A DNA stretch of 47,405 bases. It comes from CBDAPE01 sp965198325. GTDB lineage: Bacteria; Pseudomonadota; Alphaproteobacteria; UBA828; JAPUJA01. Made by a program: the position numbers and the translations under genes. The stretch lies in contig CBDAPE010000002.1 of NCBI GenBank assembly GCA_965198325.1, positions 1 through 47,405 of the forward strand. Reading direction: 5' to 3'. The notes under the pieces are model-generated. The model saw only the letters and a program-made list of their open reading frames with translations, had not been told where the DNA came from and ran no database searches. Below are positions 31,569 to 39,633 of the stretch, one piece after another (the stretch's first letter is position 1; every line of letters begins with the position of its first letter).

Positions 31569-33425
31569 CTAGAGTCCCAGGCGCGTCCTCGTCTCATTGC
31601 TCGGCACGCCGTCCTTGGTCCAGCCGCGAAGCTCGTAATATTCGTCGATCAGCGCATCGAAATTGCCCTTGCCCGCAGTGAGGCCTTTGGCGGGTCCCGA
31701 TGGTGCGCCTTCGTTGAGCAGGCGCGGGGGCAGGGTGTCGTCCTTGCGGCCCAAGCCGGCCCGGAGATTGAAATCTTTCTCCATGTTCCAGACCCGCTCG
31801 CCCAGTGTCAGCAGACTGTCGAGCGAGAAGTCGCCCTCGCAGGCCGCGTCGATCTGAGGTCCGATGTCCTCAAGCGACCAGGCGAAGGTCGTGAACAGGC
31901 ACAACCCCGACGAGTCGACGACGGCGGTCGCGTCCTGGAAGGCCTTGACGAGGCCGGGCTTGCCCTCGGTCGAGGTCGGATCGGTCTTTTCGGGAACGCC
32001 GAAGACCTCTGAGGCGATTGTGTACCCCCGCAGATGGCAGGCGCCCCGGTTCGCGGTGGCATAGGCAATCGACATGCCCTGGGTCCCGCGCGGATCGTAG
32101 GCCGGGAACTCCTGACCCTTCACCGTCATGGACAGTTCGGGGTGGCCGTACTTCTCGCACATTCGTCTGGACCCCTGCCCCAACTCCTTGCCGAAGCCCT
32201 CGCCCTTGCCGGTCATCTCGGCCAGCGTGGTCAGTGCCTCCGCATTCCCGAAGTTGAGTTTGATTCCGCCCGTCTCCTTTTCCGTAATCGCACCAATCTC
32301 GAAGAGCTCCATGGCCGCGGCCAGGGTCGAGCCGAACGAGATCGGATCCATGCCGTATTCGTTGCACATGAAGTTCGCGAAGGTGCAGGCATCGATATCG
32401 TCAATGCCCGTATCGGCGCCGAGCGACCAGGCGTTCTCGTATTCGAGGCCACCCGACGCGCCCCAATATTCGGGGCGGTTTTGGACTGTGTAGTGTTCGG
32501 TCGAGATTTTCGAAACCCGGCCGCAGGCGATCGTGCAGCCGAAACAAGCCTGGTTGGTAACCAGGTTGGTGGTTCCGTCGGCCCGCGGCGTGGTCATGCC
32601 GGTCGAGCCGATCGCCGCCGCGCCCTCGAACTGGGTTTCCCGGAAGTTACGGGTCGGCAAGGCGCCGGTCTCGTTGATGATCTCCATAACCACTTCGGTG
32701 CCGAGCGCGGGCAGGCCCTCGCCGGTAACCGGGTTCTCCGCGAGAACCTTCTTGCCGGCGGCGACGGCCTTCATGAACCCCTTGATGTCGTCGACGCCGC
32801 CCACACCCTTGGTGCCGCGCACGGCAACCGCCTTGAGGTTCTTCGAGCCCATCACCGCACCCACGCCCGAGCGCCCCGCGGCGCGGTGCAGGTCGTTTAC
32901 CACAGCGGCATAGAGCACGCCGTTCTCGCCCGCCGGGCCGCAGCTTAAGACGCGGACTTGCGGATCCTGCGAATCCTTCTTGAGGGCTTCTTCGGTATTC
33001 CAGCACGACGTGCCCCAGACATGCTTGGCATCGCGCAATTCGACCTTGTCGTCCTGGACGGAGAGGTAGACGGGCTTCTTCGACTTGCCCTCGAAGATGA
33101 TCATGTCGTAGCCGGCGTTCTTGAGTTCGGCGCCGACATAGCCGCCGGAGTTCGAGCAGGCGATCGCGCCGGTGAGGGGGCCCTTGGTAATCACCGAGTA
33201 GCGTCCGCCCGTCGAGGCGGCGGTACCCGTCAAGGGGCCGGTCGCGATGATCAGCTTGTTGTCCGGCGAAAGGGGATCGACCTTCGCGTCAACCTCCTCG
33301 CAAATGTACTTGGTGGCGAGCCCACGCTGGCCCAGATAGTCCCGCGCCCACTCCATGTTGAGCGGCTCCACCGCAACGGAACCCTTGGTCAGATCGACCC
33401 GCAGAATTTGACGTTGCCACGACAT
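31569..33425 (-). CDS. aorB: tungsten aldehyde:ferredoxin oxidoreductase large subunit (AorB-like)
   Basis: This 618-residue AOR-family protein shows SWQRQILRVDLTKGSVAVEP, NKLIIATGPLTGTAASTGGR (pterin-binding start), YWGASGGLEYENAWSLGADT, YGMDPISFGSTLAAAMELFE and YATANRGACHLRGYTIASEV. The 4Fe-4S ligands are NQACFGCTIAC near residues 291-298 (C-x2-C-x3-C) and a fourth cysteine in SSGLCLF near residue 508. The family holds tungsten on a bis-pterin and oxidises aldehydes to acids, or the reverse. GGGAGAG precedes ATG by 6 bases. It is the central gene of aorA-aorB-aorC. Strictly anaerobic archaea have it alone; the bacterial three-subunit form tolerates air better, which fits an aerobic or facultative host (known for the Aromatoleum enzyme, inference here). 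Confidence 0.92.
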   Translation of the reverse strand: MSWQRQILRVDLTKGSVAVEPLNMEWARDYLGQRGLATKYICEEVDAKVDPLSPDNKLIIATGPLTGTAASTGGRYSVITKGPLTGAIACSNSGGYVGAELKNAGYDMIIFEGKSKKPVYLSVQDDKVELRDAKHVWGTSCWNTEEALKKDSQDPQVRVLSCGPAGENGVLYAAVVNDLHRAAGRSGVGAVMGSKNLKAVAVRGTKGVGGVDDIKGFMKAVAAGKKVLAENPVTGEGLPALGTEVVMEIINETGALPTRNFRETQFEGAAAIGSTGMTTPRADGTTNLVTNQACFGCTIACGRVSKISTEHYTVQNRPEYWGASGGLEYENAWSLGADTGIDDIDACTFANFMCNEYGMDPISFGSTLAAAMELFEIGAITEKETGGIKLNFGNAEALTTLAEMTGKGEGFGKELGQGSRRMCEKYGHPELSMTVKGQEFPAYDPRGTQGMSIAYATANRGACHLRGYTIASEVFGVPEKTDPTSTEGKPGLVKAFQDATAVVDSSGLCLFTTFAWSLEDIGPQIDAACEGDFSLDSLLTLGERVWNMEKDFNLRAGLGRKDDTLPPRLLNEGAPSGPAKGLTAGKGNFDALIDEYYELRGWTKDGVPSNETRTRLGL

Positions 33426-33484
33426 GATGATCTCTCCCTAATTTCGATCCGCAGTTGGTCCGGTAACCGTAAACGCCCGGGAAA

Positions 33485-33964
33485 TCAGGCCTCGGCCTGG
33501 CTTCCGGCGTCGGTCTTCGCCGCCCACTGCTTCATCCGCTCGTAGCCGGTCCAGTCGCTATCGACATAGGTGATGGCTTCGGTCGGACACGCCTTCGCGC
33601 ATTCGGGATCGCCACCGCACAGATCGCATTTGATGACCTTGCCGCTGTCATGGTTGTAATTGATGGTTCCGAACGGGCAGGCAATCGTGCACACCTTGCA
33701 GCCCACGCACAGGTTCTCGTCGACTTCCTTGGCAAGCGTGGTGTAGTTGAGCTTGATCGCGTCGACGGGGCAGGCCTGCTGACACCAGGCTTCGGCGCAC
33801 TGGGTGCAGGTGTAGGGTGCAAAGCGCGCCTCGTCGTGAAACATGAAGACCTTGATCCGGGATTTCGCCGGATTGAACAGACCCTCGGCTTCAAACGAAC
33901 AAGCCATTTCGCACTGGAGACAGCCCGTGCACTTGTCGACGGAGATGTTGAGAGATTTTGGCAT
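33485..33964 (-). CDS. aorA: four-cluster ferredoxin-like subunit of aldehyde oxidoreductase (AorA-like)
   Basis: This 159-residue polyferredoxin has 16 cysteines in four 4Fe-4S patterns: CTGCLQCEMAC, CTQCAEAWCQQAC, CVGCKVCTIAC and CDLCGGDPECAKAC. It matches in size and pattern the AorA subunit that forms electron-conducting filaments with AorB in Aromatoleum, as well as HycB/DmsB-like electron-transfer proteins. It is the first gene of the minus-strand operon, with GGGGGAG 7 bases before ATG. It would carry electrons from the tungsten subunit to the FAD subunit AorC. Confidence 0.9.
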   Translation of the reverse strand: MPKSLNISVDKCTGCLQCEMACSFEAEGLFNPAKSRIKVFMFHDEARFAPYTCTQCAEAWCQQACPVDAIKLNYTTLAKEVDENLCVGCKVCTIACPFGTINYNHDSGKVIKCDLCGGDPECAKACPTEAITYVDSDWTGYERMKQWAAKTDAGSQAEA

Positions 33965-34426
33965 CCTTGGACTCCCCCTCTTGGATCGCCTGATTTTTGG
34001 TCGTCCGCACCCGATCGAACCGCGTTCCAGCGCGGCTGCCGGATCCTGCCGGACACCGATTTGTTAGTCAAAGTATGAGCGCTGGGTTAAGCCCCGTCAA
34101 GCGCATCACGGGTGCGAAAAGTCACAACAATCACGGGGTTATGCCCCGATGGTCCGGACCCACGCGGACTCGTTTCGGTTCCGGCTTGGGTCTTCGTTCA
34201 GGGCAACATACCGGGCTTCAGCGATGCAGATGATTGGCGCTGATCGACGACGATGTCAGGCACGGAACCCGCACGCTGGATCGCGGCGCCAAATTGCAAG
34301 GGGGATTATATCCCAAAGTTACCGAGCCGCGTTTCGCTTCCCCACTAGGCGCGTTATCCCTTTGATTTCTCTTGGTTTCTGATGCTTTCTCGGCGTACTT
34401 CAGGTCAACGAGGAAAGGGTAACGAG
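33965..34426. other. 462-base intergenic region upstream of aorA; no gene seen
   Basis: The first half carries the likely aorA promoter (34072-34100) and a repeated ATCACGGG near 34106 and 34130, possibly an operator. The second half (about 34250-34426) changes composition and leads into the IS1595-type transposase start, so it probably contains the left end of that element. No convincing terminal repeat could be assigned and no coding frame is supported. Confidence 0.4.
34072..34100 (-). promoter_or_regulatory. candidate sigma-70 promoter of the aor operon
   Basis: On the minus strand TTGACG (plus 34095-34100), exactly 17 bases and CATACT (plus 34072-34077) form a good promoter. The -10 box lies about 110 bases before the aorA start. 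The -35 box matches five of six bases and the -10 box four of six. Confidence 0.5.
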
Positions 34427-34585
34427 ATGACCATGAAGGCCCCCGGCAAGGCACATCGCGAGGGACTGACGCTCCTAGAGATCGCGGACATGTTCCACGT
34501 CGAGGACGAGGCCCGGCAGTGGATCGAAAATCAGCGCTGGCCGGATGGCCCATACTGCCCACAGTGCGGCTCGTTCGACGTGGGC
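34427..34585 (+). pseudogene. IS1595-family transposase, N-terminal fragment
   Basis: From ATG 34427 the frame reads KAPGKAHREGLTLLEIADMF, then DEARQWIENQRWPDGPYCPQ and CGSFDV. This is the start of IS1595-type transposases, with the first half of their N-terminal zinc ribbon (CPxCGS). About 52 codons survive. After that the frame runs antisense through a dioxygenase beta-subunit gene and is meaningless. The second zinc pair and the whole DDE domain are gone, so it is dead. The junction falls at about 34580-34600. The element, or a deletion starting in it, truncated the beta-subunit gene. Confidence 0.75.
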
Positions 34586-34828
34586 CAACGAAGAGCGGAG
34601 GCGCTCGATGCGGGCCGCGAGAAAGACCTTGTCATCCTCGTAGAGCGCCATTTCGCCTTCGCCGGCAAGCCCGTCCGGCTGACCCTCGATCGTCTCGCGC
34701 GCGGGCATCCAATAGACGGCGTCGTCGGTGAACAGATCGAGCCATTCCTCGTAGCGTCGTTCGCTCAAAAGCCGAACTTCGCGATAGAGAAATTGCTCAA
34801 TGTCGTGTTGCAGCGCGGCGTCGACCAT
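34585..34828 (-). pseudogene. ring-hydroxylating dioxygenase beta subunit, 3'-truncated
   Basis: ATG 34828 opens VDAALQHDIEQFLYREVRLL, then YEEWLDLFTDDAVYWMPARE and YEDDKVFLAARIERLRS, the first half of the SnoaL-like beta subunit of Rieske dioxygenases. After about residue 78 the similarity ends and the frame runs into the antisense of the IS1595 fragment, stopping at 34475. Roughly half of the usual 160-180 residues are missing. It overlaps the alpha-subunit 3' end by 32 bases, the normal alpha-beta arrangement. The protein is unlikely to assemble. Confidence 0.8.
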
Positions 34829-36153
34829 GTGAGCGACCGGACCAGGGTGCGTCGATCAGCGCAGCCCAGTGCTTGTAGAAATTGAGTTGATTGGTTTCCG
34901 AAATATAGGGTGCGAATCGACCCGGGCAGCCCTCGGGTCCGGTCAACAGGGCCTGGCCCGCATTCATCTGATAGTTGAAATCGAGCCGTTGGCCGACCAC
35001 GCCCCGGGTTGCTTCTGTGACCTGTTCGAAATTCTCCGTGTCGTCCTGTGCAGCAATGCCGCTTACCGACTGAATGCGGGTGAAATCGACCCGCGCGAGA
35101 TCCTTGATGACTTGAGGCGCATCCCGGTCGATGCCGCACCAGTTCCAAGCTTCGAGCCTATCCGGTCCCTTGGGTAGCCACAGATAGAATCCGATGGGGC
35201 GGAGTGCACTGAAATCGTTGAACGAAAGGTTGGGAAACATGTTGCTGAACGAGAGACCGTAAACCCCCGCTTGATTCTTCGGAAACGCCTTGAGGAGCCG
35301 CTGTTGGCATTCCTCCACATATTCGACGACTTCCGCACCGTATTGCTCGGCCTCTTCGAGATCGACGGCATAGCGCTCGCCGTCGAAGACGATGCCGGTC
35401 ATGCCGTGACCGTTATCGAGCCCAATATTGAAATATTTGTCCTCCTTGCCGCGAAAGCCGGGATTCGCCGGATTGATCTGCCGCATGTCGAGCTTGAACA
35501 TCGAGCCGTGAGTATAGGGCAGATGGTAGGTATCGCCGGTAAAGTTCTCGCTGGCGATCTTCCAGTTGGCGTCCATTGAATAGCGTTGGATGCCCGGGAT
35601 GAACTCGATCCCGCCGACCTGGCGCTCAATCATGACGTCGAGATACCAGCGCAAATCGCCCAGAAAGTCGTCCAGGCTTTTTGCGCCTGCGTCCCAATTG
35701 CCGAACAGCATGCCGCCATAAGATGCGAACATCGGAACCTGGAGCAGTCCCCATTCCGTCTTGTTCAGGCGATCGCCAAAAGCGTTCTTTCCCCGGGGGA
35801 ACACCCTTGAGTTCGCCGCTGTTGGCGTAGGTCCAGCCATGAAAGCTGCAGGTGAATTGGCGGGCGTTGCCGCGGTCCGCCCTGCAGACCTTCATGCCGC
35901 GATGGCGGCAGGAATTCAGAAATGCCCGGACCGCCCCGCCGGCGCCGCGGCAGACAAGGATGGGATCCTCGCCCATATAGGCAGTCATGTAATCGCCCGG
36001 CTCGGGGATCTGGCTTTCATGTCCCAGGAAAAGCCAACAGCGCGCAAAGATTCGCTCGAGCTCCGCTGCGTAGATCTCGGGATCGAAGAAAATCTTGCGG
36101 CTGACGAGCCCTTCGTCGAGCTTGACGTACTGCTCTGATCCATCGAACGGCAT
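34797..36153 (-). pseudogene. Rieske ring-hydroxylating dioxygenase alpha subunit, frameshifted
   Basis: The start at ATG 36153 has GAGG 6 bases upstream. The Rieske site is C82, H84, C102 and H105 (SCRHRGMKVC and TCSFHGWTY). The catalytic domain has the mononuclear iron ligands in ENFTGDTYHLPYTHG. Between them the frame breaks at the C/G run 35791-35799. Dropping one base from the G run gives GELKGVPRGKNAFGDRLNKT and an exact 451-codon gene of usual length. The enzyme would dihydroxylate an aromatic acid or ring with O2 and NAD(P)H through a reductase not present here. Because the beta subunit is also truncated, real inactivation is more likely than a sequencing error. Confidence 0.82.
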
Positions 36154-36240
36154 GGTCGTCCTCACCGGTTGTTCCCGCCCGGAGCTAGCATGAAATCGAG
36201 TGCGACCGTAACACGCTCGGCGCTCGGGAACGAGCCGCAC

Positions 36241-37935
36241 CTAAGCGTAGTAGATGATCAGGTAAAGCCCGAGCAGGGCGGCGATCCAGAGCACGGTGTT
36301 GCCGGTCAGCCAGGTGCGCCCGAACACACCCTCGGGCCCGTGCAGCCGGAAGATATGGACGACCAGCCCGCGCGACGGCCGCTCTGTGGTCCGTCCAGTG
36401 TGCGCCGAGGCGGCGATCAGCAGGTCGGCGAAGCCGCGCACCGCGGGCAGGACGGCCCGGCGCAACAGCCAGTCGGCGTCGATGTTGATCGACCGCAGTT
36501 CCGGCGGATAGAGCCCGGTCATCTTGAGCCAGGCGAAGGCCAGCGCCGAGAAGAACAGCAGCTGCAGTTGTGCGATCACGTGGGGCAGGGTGTAGGGCAG
36601 GTAGTCCACCGGGTAGGGCAGCAGCGCGTAGAGCGGCGCCGGATGGATGCCGATGGCAAGGCACAGCCCCGCGCCGATCGCCATGGCGCCCAGCATGTTC
36701 CAGCTCGGGTCGCGCGGCCGCAGCCCGGAATCGTGAGCGAAGAAGGCGAAGAACGGGATCTTGATACCGGCATGGTGGAACACGCCGGCGGAGGCGAACA
36801 GCAGCAGGAACCAGACCACGCTGTAGCCCTGTTCGGCGGCCGCGGCCATGATCATCGACTTGGTCACGAAGCCGCTGAACAGCGGGAAGGCGGAAATCGA
36901 CGCCGCGCCGACGATACAGAGCCCGGTGGTCAGCGGCATGCTTCGGTAGAGCCCGCCCAGTTCCGAGCCGTTGATCTTGCCGGTCTGGTGCAACACCGCG
37001 CCCATGGTCATCAGCAGCAGGCCCTTGAACAGGACGTCGGCAAAGGCGTGCGCGACCGCGCCGTTGAGCGCCAGCGTCGTGCCCAGCCCGATTCCCACCA
37101 CCATGAAGCCGAGCTGGTTGATCATGCTGTAGCAGAGCACCCGGCGCAGATCGTTCTCGATCACCGCGTAGAAAATCGGGAACACCGCCATCGCGGTGCC
37201 GATATAGATCAGCGGTTCTTCGCCGGGAAAGCCGCGCGCGAGGCCGTAGACCGCAGCCTTGGTCGTGAACGCGCTCAAGAAAACCGTGCCCGACGGGGTC
37301 GAGGCCGGATAGGCCTCGGTAAGCCAGGTATGGACCCCGGGAAAGCCGCATTTGATGCCGAAGGCGATGAAGATCAGGATGCCACCCAGGCTGTCGAGGC
37401 CGATCTGGCCGAAATGACTCGATCCGGTCTCCTCGATTAGCAACAGGGCGCCTGCGAGGAACAGCAGCCCGGCGCCCGCCTGGACACCGAAATAGCGCAG
37501 GCTCACGCCGGTCGCCATCGGGGTGCGCCGCGCCAGGACGAGGCCGGTGGATGCGATGGTCATGCCCTCGAAGGCGATGAACAGCGTGATGAAGTCGCCC
37601 GCGAAGACGAAGCCCAGCGCGCTGGCAACATAGACCAGCGCGCTCACGACCTGCAGCCGGTCCTCGATCTTGAGCGCGAACAATCCGCCGATGAAGGCGG
37701 CGATGTGGAACAGGATGCCGAACAGGAAGCTTAAGGAATCGGCGCGGAAGAGTTCGAGCCGATAGCCCAGCAGCTCGGTCTCCAAGCCGCCACCCTGCGA
37801 GAGCGCCCACAGGTTGATCGCGCCGCCCACCGGGGCGAGCAGCAGGAGCACGGGGCGGATGCGGCCGGGCACAACCAGTGCCAGGAGTGCTGCGATGAGG
37901 AACGGCGCGAAGGGAGGCAGGAGACTACCGCTCAT
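36241..37935 (-). CDS. Mrp/Mnh-type antiporter proton-channel subunit (NuoL/M/N family), third copy in operon
   Basis: This 564-residue polytopic protein is of the proton-conducting NuoL/M/N family (MnhD branch). Landmarks are FIAFEGMTIASTGLVLARRT (helix-5 glutamate), GIKCGFPGVHTWLTEAYPAS (helix-7 lysine region), YSMINQLGFMVVGIG and LFKGLLLMTMGAVLHQTG (second lysine). It has about 14 membrane helices plus a longer C-terminal tail. It is the last gene of the ten-gene antiporter operon and starts inside the end of the 81-residue gene. Having three such subunits resembles Mbh/Mrp hybrid or complex-I-like modules more than the plain seven-gene Mrp. Confidence 0.85.
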   Translation of the reverse strand: MSGSLLPPFAPFLIAALLALVVPGRIRPVLLLLAPVGGAINLWALSQGGGLETELLGYRLELFRADSLSFLFGILFHIAAFIGGLFALKIEDRLQVVSALVYVASALGFVFAGDFITLFIAFEGMTIASTGLVLARRTPMATGVSLRYFGVQAGAGLLFLAGALLLIEETGSSHFGQIGLDSLGGILIFIAFGIKCGFPGVHTWLTEAYPASTPSGTVFLSAFTTKAAVYGLARGFPGEEPLIYIGTAMAVFPIFYAVIENDLRRVLCYSMINQLGFMVVGIGLGTTLALNGAVAHAFADVLFKGLLLMTMGAVLHQTGKINGSELGGLYRSMPLTTGLCIVGAASISAFPLFSGFVTKSMIMAAAAEQGYSVVWFLLLFASAGVFHHAGIKIPFFAFFAHDSGLRPRDPSWNMLGAMAIGAGLCLAIGIHPAPLYALLPYPVDYLPYTLPHVIAQLQLLFFSALAFAWLKMTGLYPPELRSINIDADWLLRRAVLPAVRGFADLLIAASAHTGRTTERPSRGLVVHIFRLHGPEGVFGRTWLTGNTVLWIAALLGLYLIIYYA

Positions 37936-38170
37936 CGTAGTAGTCCTCCTTGCGCATCACGAGCTTGCGCAGCTCCTTTGCGACCAGCACGAGCACGACG
38001 CAGGCGAGGAAGCCATAGAACCCGTAGAAGCCGAACCAGGATTCGGGTTTCAGGATGGCGTGCTTGTCATATAGCAGGTCGGCCAGCAGCAGCCCCGTGC
38101 AGAGTGCGAAGAAGATCCAGAACGCGCGCTTGAGCGCCCGCGACTGACCCCGAAATTGTTTGTTGATCAT
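37925..38170 (-). CDS. small two-helix membrane protein of the antiporter operon
   Basis: This 81-residue protein reads INKQFRGQSRALKRAFWIFF with two hydrophobic helices (about 16-32 and 45-65) joined by DLLYDKHAILKPESWFGFYG and a charged end, KLVMRKEDYYDER. It overlaps its upstream neighbour by four bases (ATGA) and the next gene by eleven, so it is clearly translated with them. Small proteins of this kind occur between MnhD-like genes in alphaproteobacterial antiporter operons. No function is assigned. Confidence 0.75.
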   Translation of the reverse strand: MINKQFRGQSRALKRAFWIFFALCTGLLLADLLYDKHAILKPESWFGFYGFYGFLACVVLVLVAKELRKLVMRKEDYYDER

Positions 38171-39633
38171 GACCCGGCACTCCCGGCAACGAGCGGTGAG
38201 AGCAGCGCCGCGAACAGGCCGGGATAGAAGAACAGCACGACGCAGCCGGCGGCCGAAATCGCCAGCCCGACGAGGCAGGGAATCGGCGCCTCCTTCACAC
38301 CGCCGCCCGCGGTGCCGGCCGGACTCGCGAAGAACGCGCGGGTTACGATCGGTAGGAGGTAGGCGATGTTGAGCAGCGAGCTGAGCGCGAGGGCCGTGAG
38401 CAGGAGATAGCTTTCCGCTTCGATCGTGCCCAGCGCCAGGTTCCATTTACTCCAGGCGCCGACCATGGGCGGCAGGCCGATCAGGCTGAGCGAGCCGATG
38501 GCGAAGCAGGTCATGGTCACGGGCATGGTCCGGCCGATCCCATCGAGTTCGCTGACCCGCGTCTTGCGCAGCGCCGTGTAGATCGCGCCGGCGCAGAAGA
38601 ACAGGGTGATCTTGCCGAACGCGTGGGCCGCGATGTGCATGCCGCCGCCCAGGATGCCGTAGGCGTTGGCGAGCCCCGCGCCCAGCACGACATAGCCGAG
38701 CTGGCCGATGGTCGAGTAGGCGAGCCGAAGCTTCAGGTTGTCCTGGCGCAGCGCCACCAGCGAGGCGGCGACGATGGTGAAGCCCGCGACATAAATCAGC
38801 CAGCCGCTCCCGGTCATGGCAGAGAGCGTGTCGATACCGAAGACGTAGACCACCAGCTTGAGAATCGTAAAGACGCCCGCCTTGACCACCGCGACCGCGT
38901 GCAGCAGTGCGCTCACCGGGGCCGGTGCCACCATCGCCGCGGGCAGCCAGCGGTGAAAGGGCATCAACGCCGCCTTGCCGACGCCGAACACGTAGAGCAC
39001 CAGCAGAATGCCGAGCACAGCCTGCGACGCGCGACCCTCCAGGATGCCGCCCGTGCGGAAGTCGAGAGTGCCGGTCAGGCTCCAGGTCCAGATGATGGCG
39101 AAGAGCAGGAACACGATGGAGGTCCCCAGCAGAATGCCGAGATAGGTCCGCCCCGAGCGCCGGGCCTCCGCGTCGCCCGAGTGGGTCACCAGAGGATAGG
39201 TCGAGAGCGTGAGCGCCTCGTAGAAGATGAACAGGGTGAACATGTTCGCGGCGAATGCGATCCCGACGGTGCTCGACAGGGCCAGCGCGAAGCAGGCGTA
39301 AAACCGCGTCTGGTACGGCTCGTTATTGCCGCGCATGTAGCCGATCGAATAGATCGAGGTGACGAGCCAGAGGAACGAGGCGACCAGCGCAAACAGCATG
39401 CCCAAGGGCTCGATCGCAAAGCCGAGTTCGAGGCCCGGTAGCACGCTGATCAGGTGCGCGGAGTGCCGTTCCCCGGCCATGACGCCCGGCAGCAACAGTA
39501 CGACCACGGCGAACAGCCCAGCGGCGGTGGCCAGCATCACACCCTCGCGCAGATTGGGCCAGCGGCTGGCCAGCGCAATGCCGAGCGCGCCCGCCAGCGG
39601 CAGGCCCACGGCGATGAGAATTGCGGCGTTCAC
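38167..39633 (-). CDS. Mrp/Mnh-type antiporter proton-channel subunit (NuoL/M/N family), second copy
   Basis: This 488-residue protein starts with GTG 39633 in a GTGA overlap with the preceding gene. Landmarks are IFYEALTLSTYPLVTHSGDA (helix-5 glutamate), FGVGKAALMPFHRWLPAAMV with APAPVSALLHAVAVVKAGVF (MnhA/NuoL-like lysines) and YSTIGQLGYVVLGAGLANAY. The PFHxWLPxAMxAPxPVSALLHAxxxVKAGV string is that of NuoL/MnhA. This gene may therefore supply the channel part of MnhA, whose C-terminal part is encoded separately near 42 kb (inference). Confidence 0.87.
   Translation of the reverse strand: MNAAILIAVGLPLAGALGIALASRWPNLREGVMLATAAGLFAVVVLLLPGVMAGERHSAHLISVLPGLELGFAIEPLGMLFALVASFLWLVTSIYSIGYMRGNNEPYQTRFYACFALALSSTVGIAFAANMFTLFIFYEALTLSTYPLVTHSGDAEARRSGRTYLGILLGTSIVFLLFAIIWTWSLTGTLDFRTGGILEGRASQAVLGILLVLYVFGVGKAALMPFHRWLPAAMVAPAPVSALLHAVAVVKAGVFTILKLVVYVFGIDTLSAMTGSGWLIYVAGFTIVAASLVALRQDNLKLRLAYSTIGQLGYVVLGAGLANAYGILGGGMHIAAHAFGKITLFFCAGAIYTALRKTRVSELDGIGRTMPVTMTCFAIGSLSLIGLPPMVGAWSKWNLALGTIEAESYLLLTALALSSLLNIAYLLPIVTRAFFASPAGTAGGGVKEAPIPCLVGLAISAAGCVVLFFYPGLFAALLSPLVAGSAGS

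Noticed and set aside
29924..31597. A single 557-codon minus-strand protein spanning aorC and the MoaD-like gene
   Set aside because: Only its last 83 residues are meaningful (MoaD-like). The rest is an alternate frame of aorC.
36169..37440. Plus-strand open frame of 423 codons rich in Gln, His and Arg
   Set aside because: It is antisense to the antiporter gene at 36241-37935. The composition is typical of reverse-strand reading of membrane-protein codons.
36185..37810. Second minus-strand frame of 541 codons under the antiporter gene
   Set aside because: It is the alternate frame of the real gene, Arg-rich and without hydrophobic helices.
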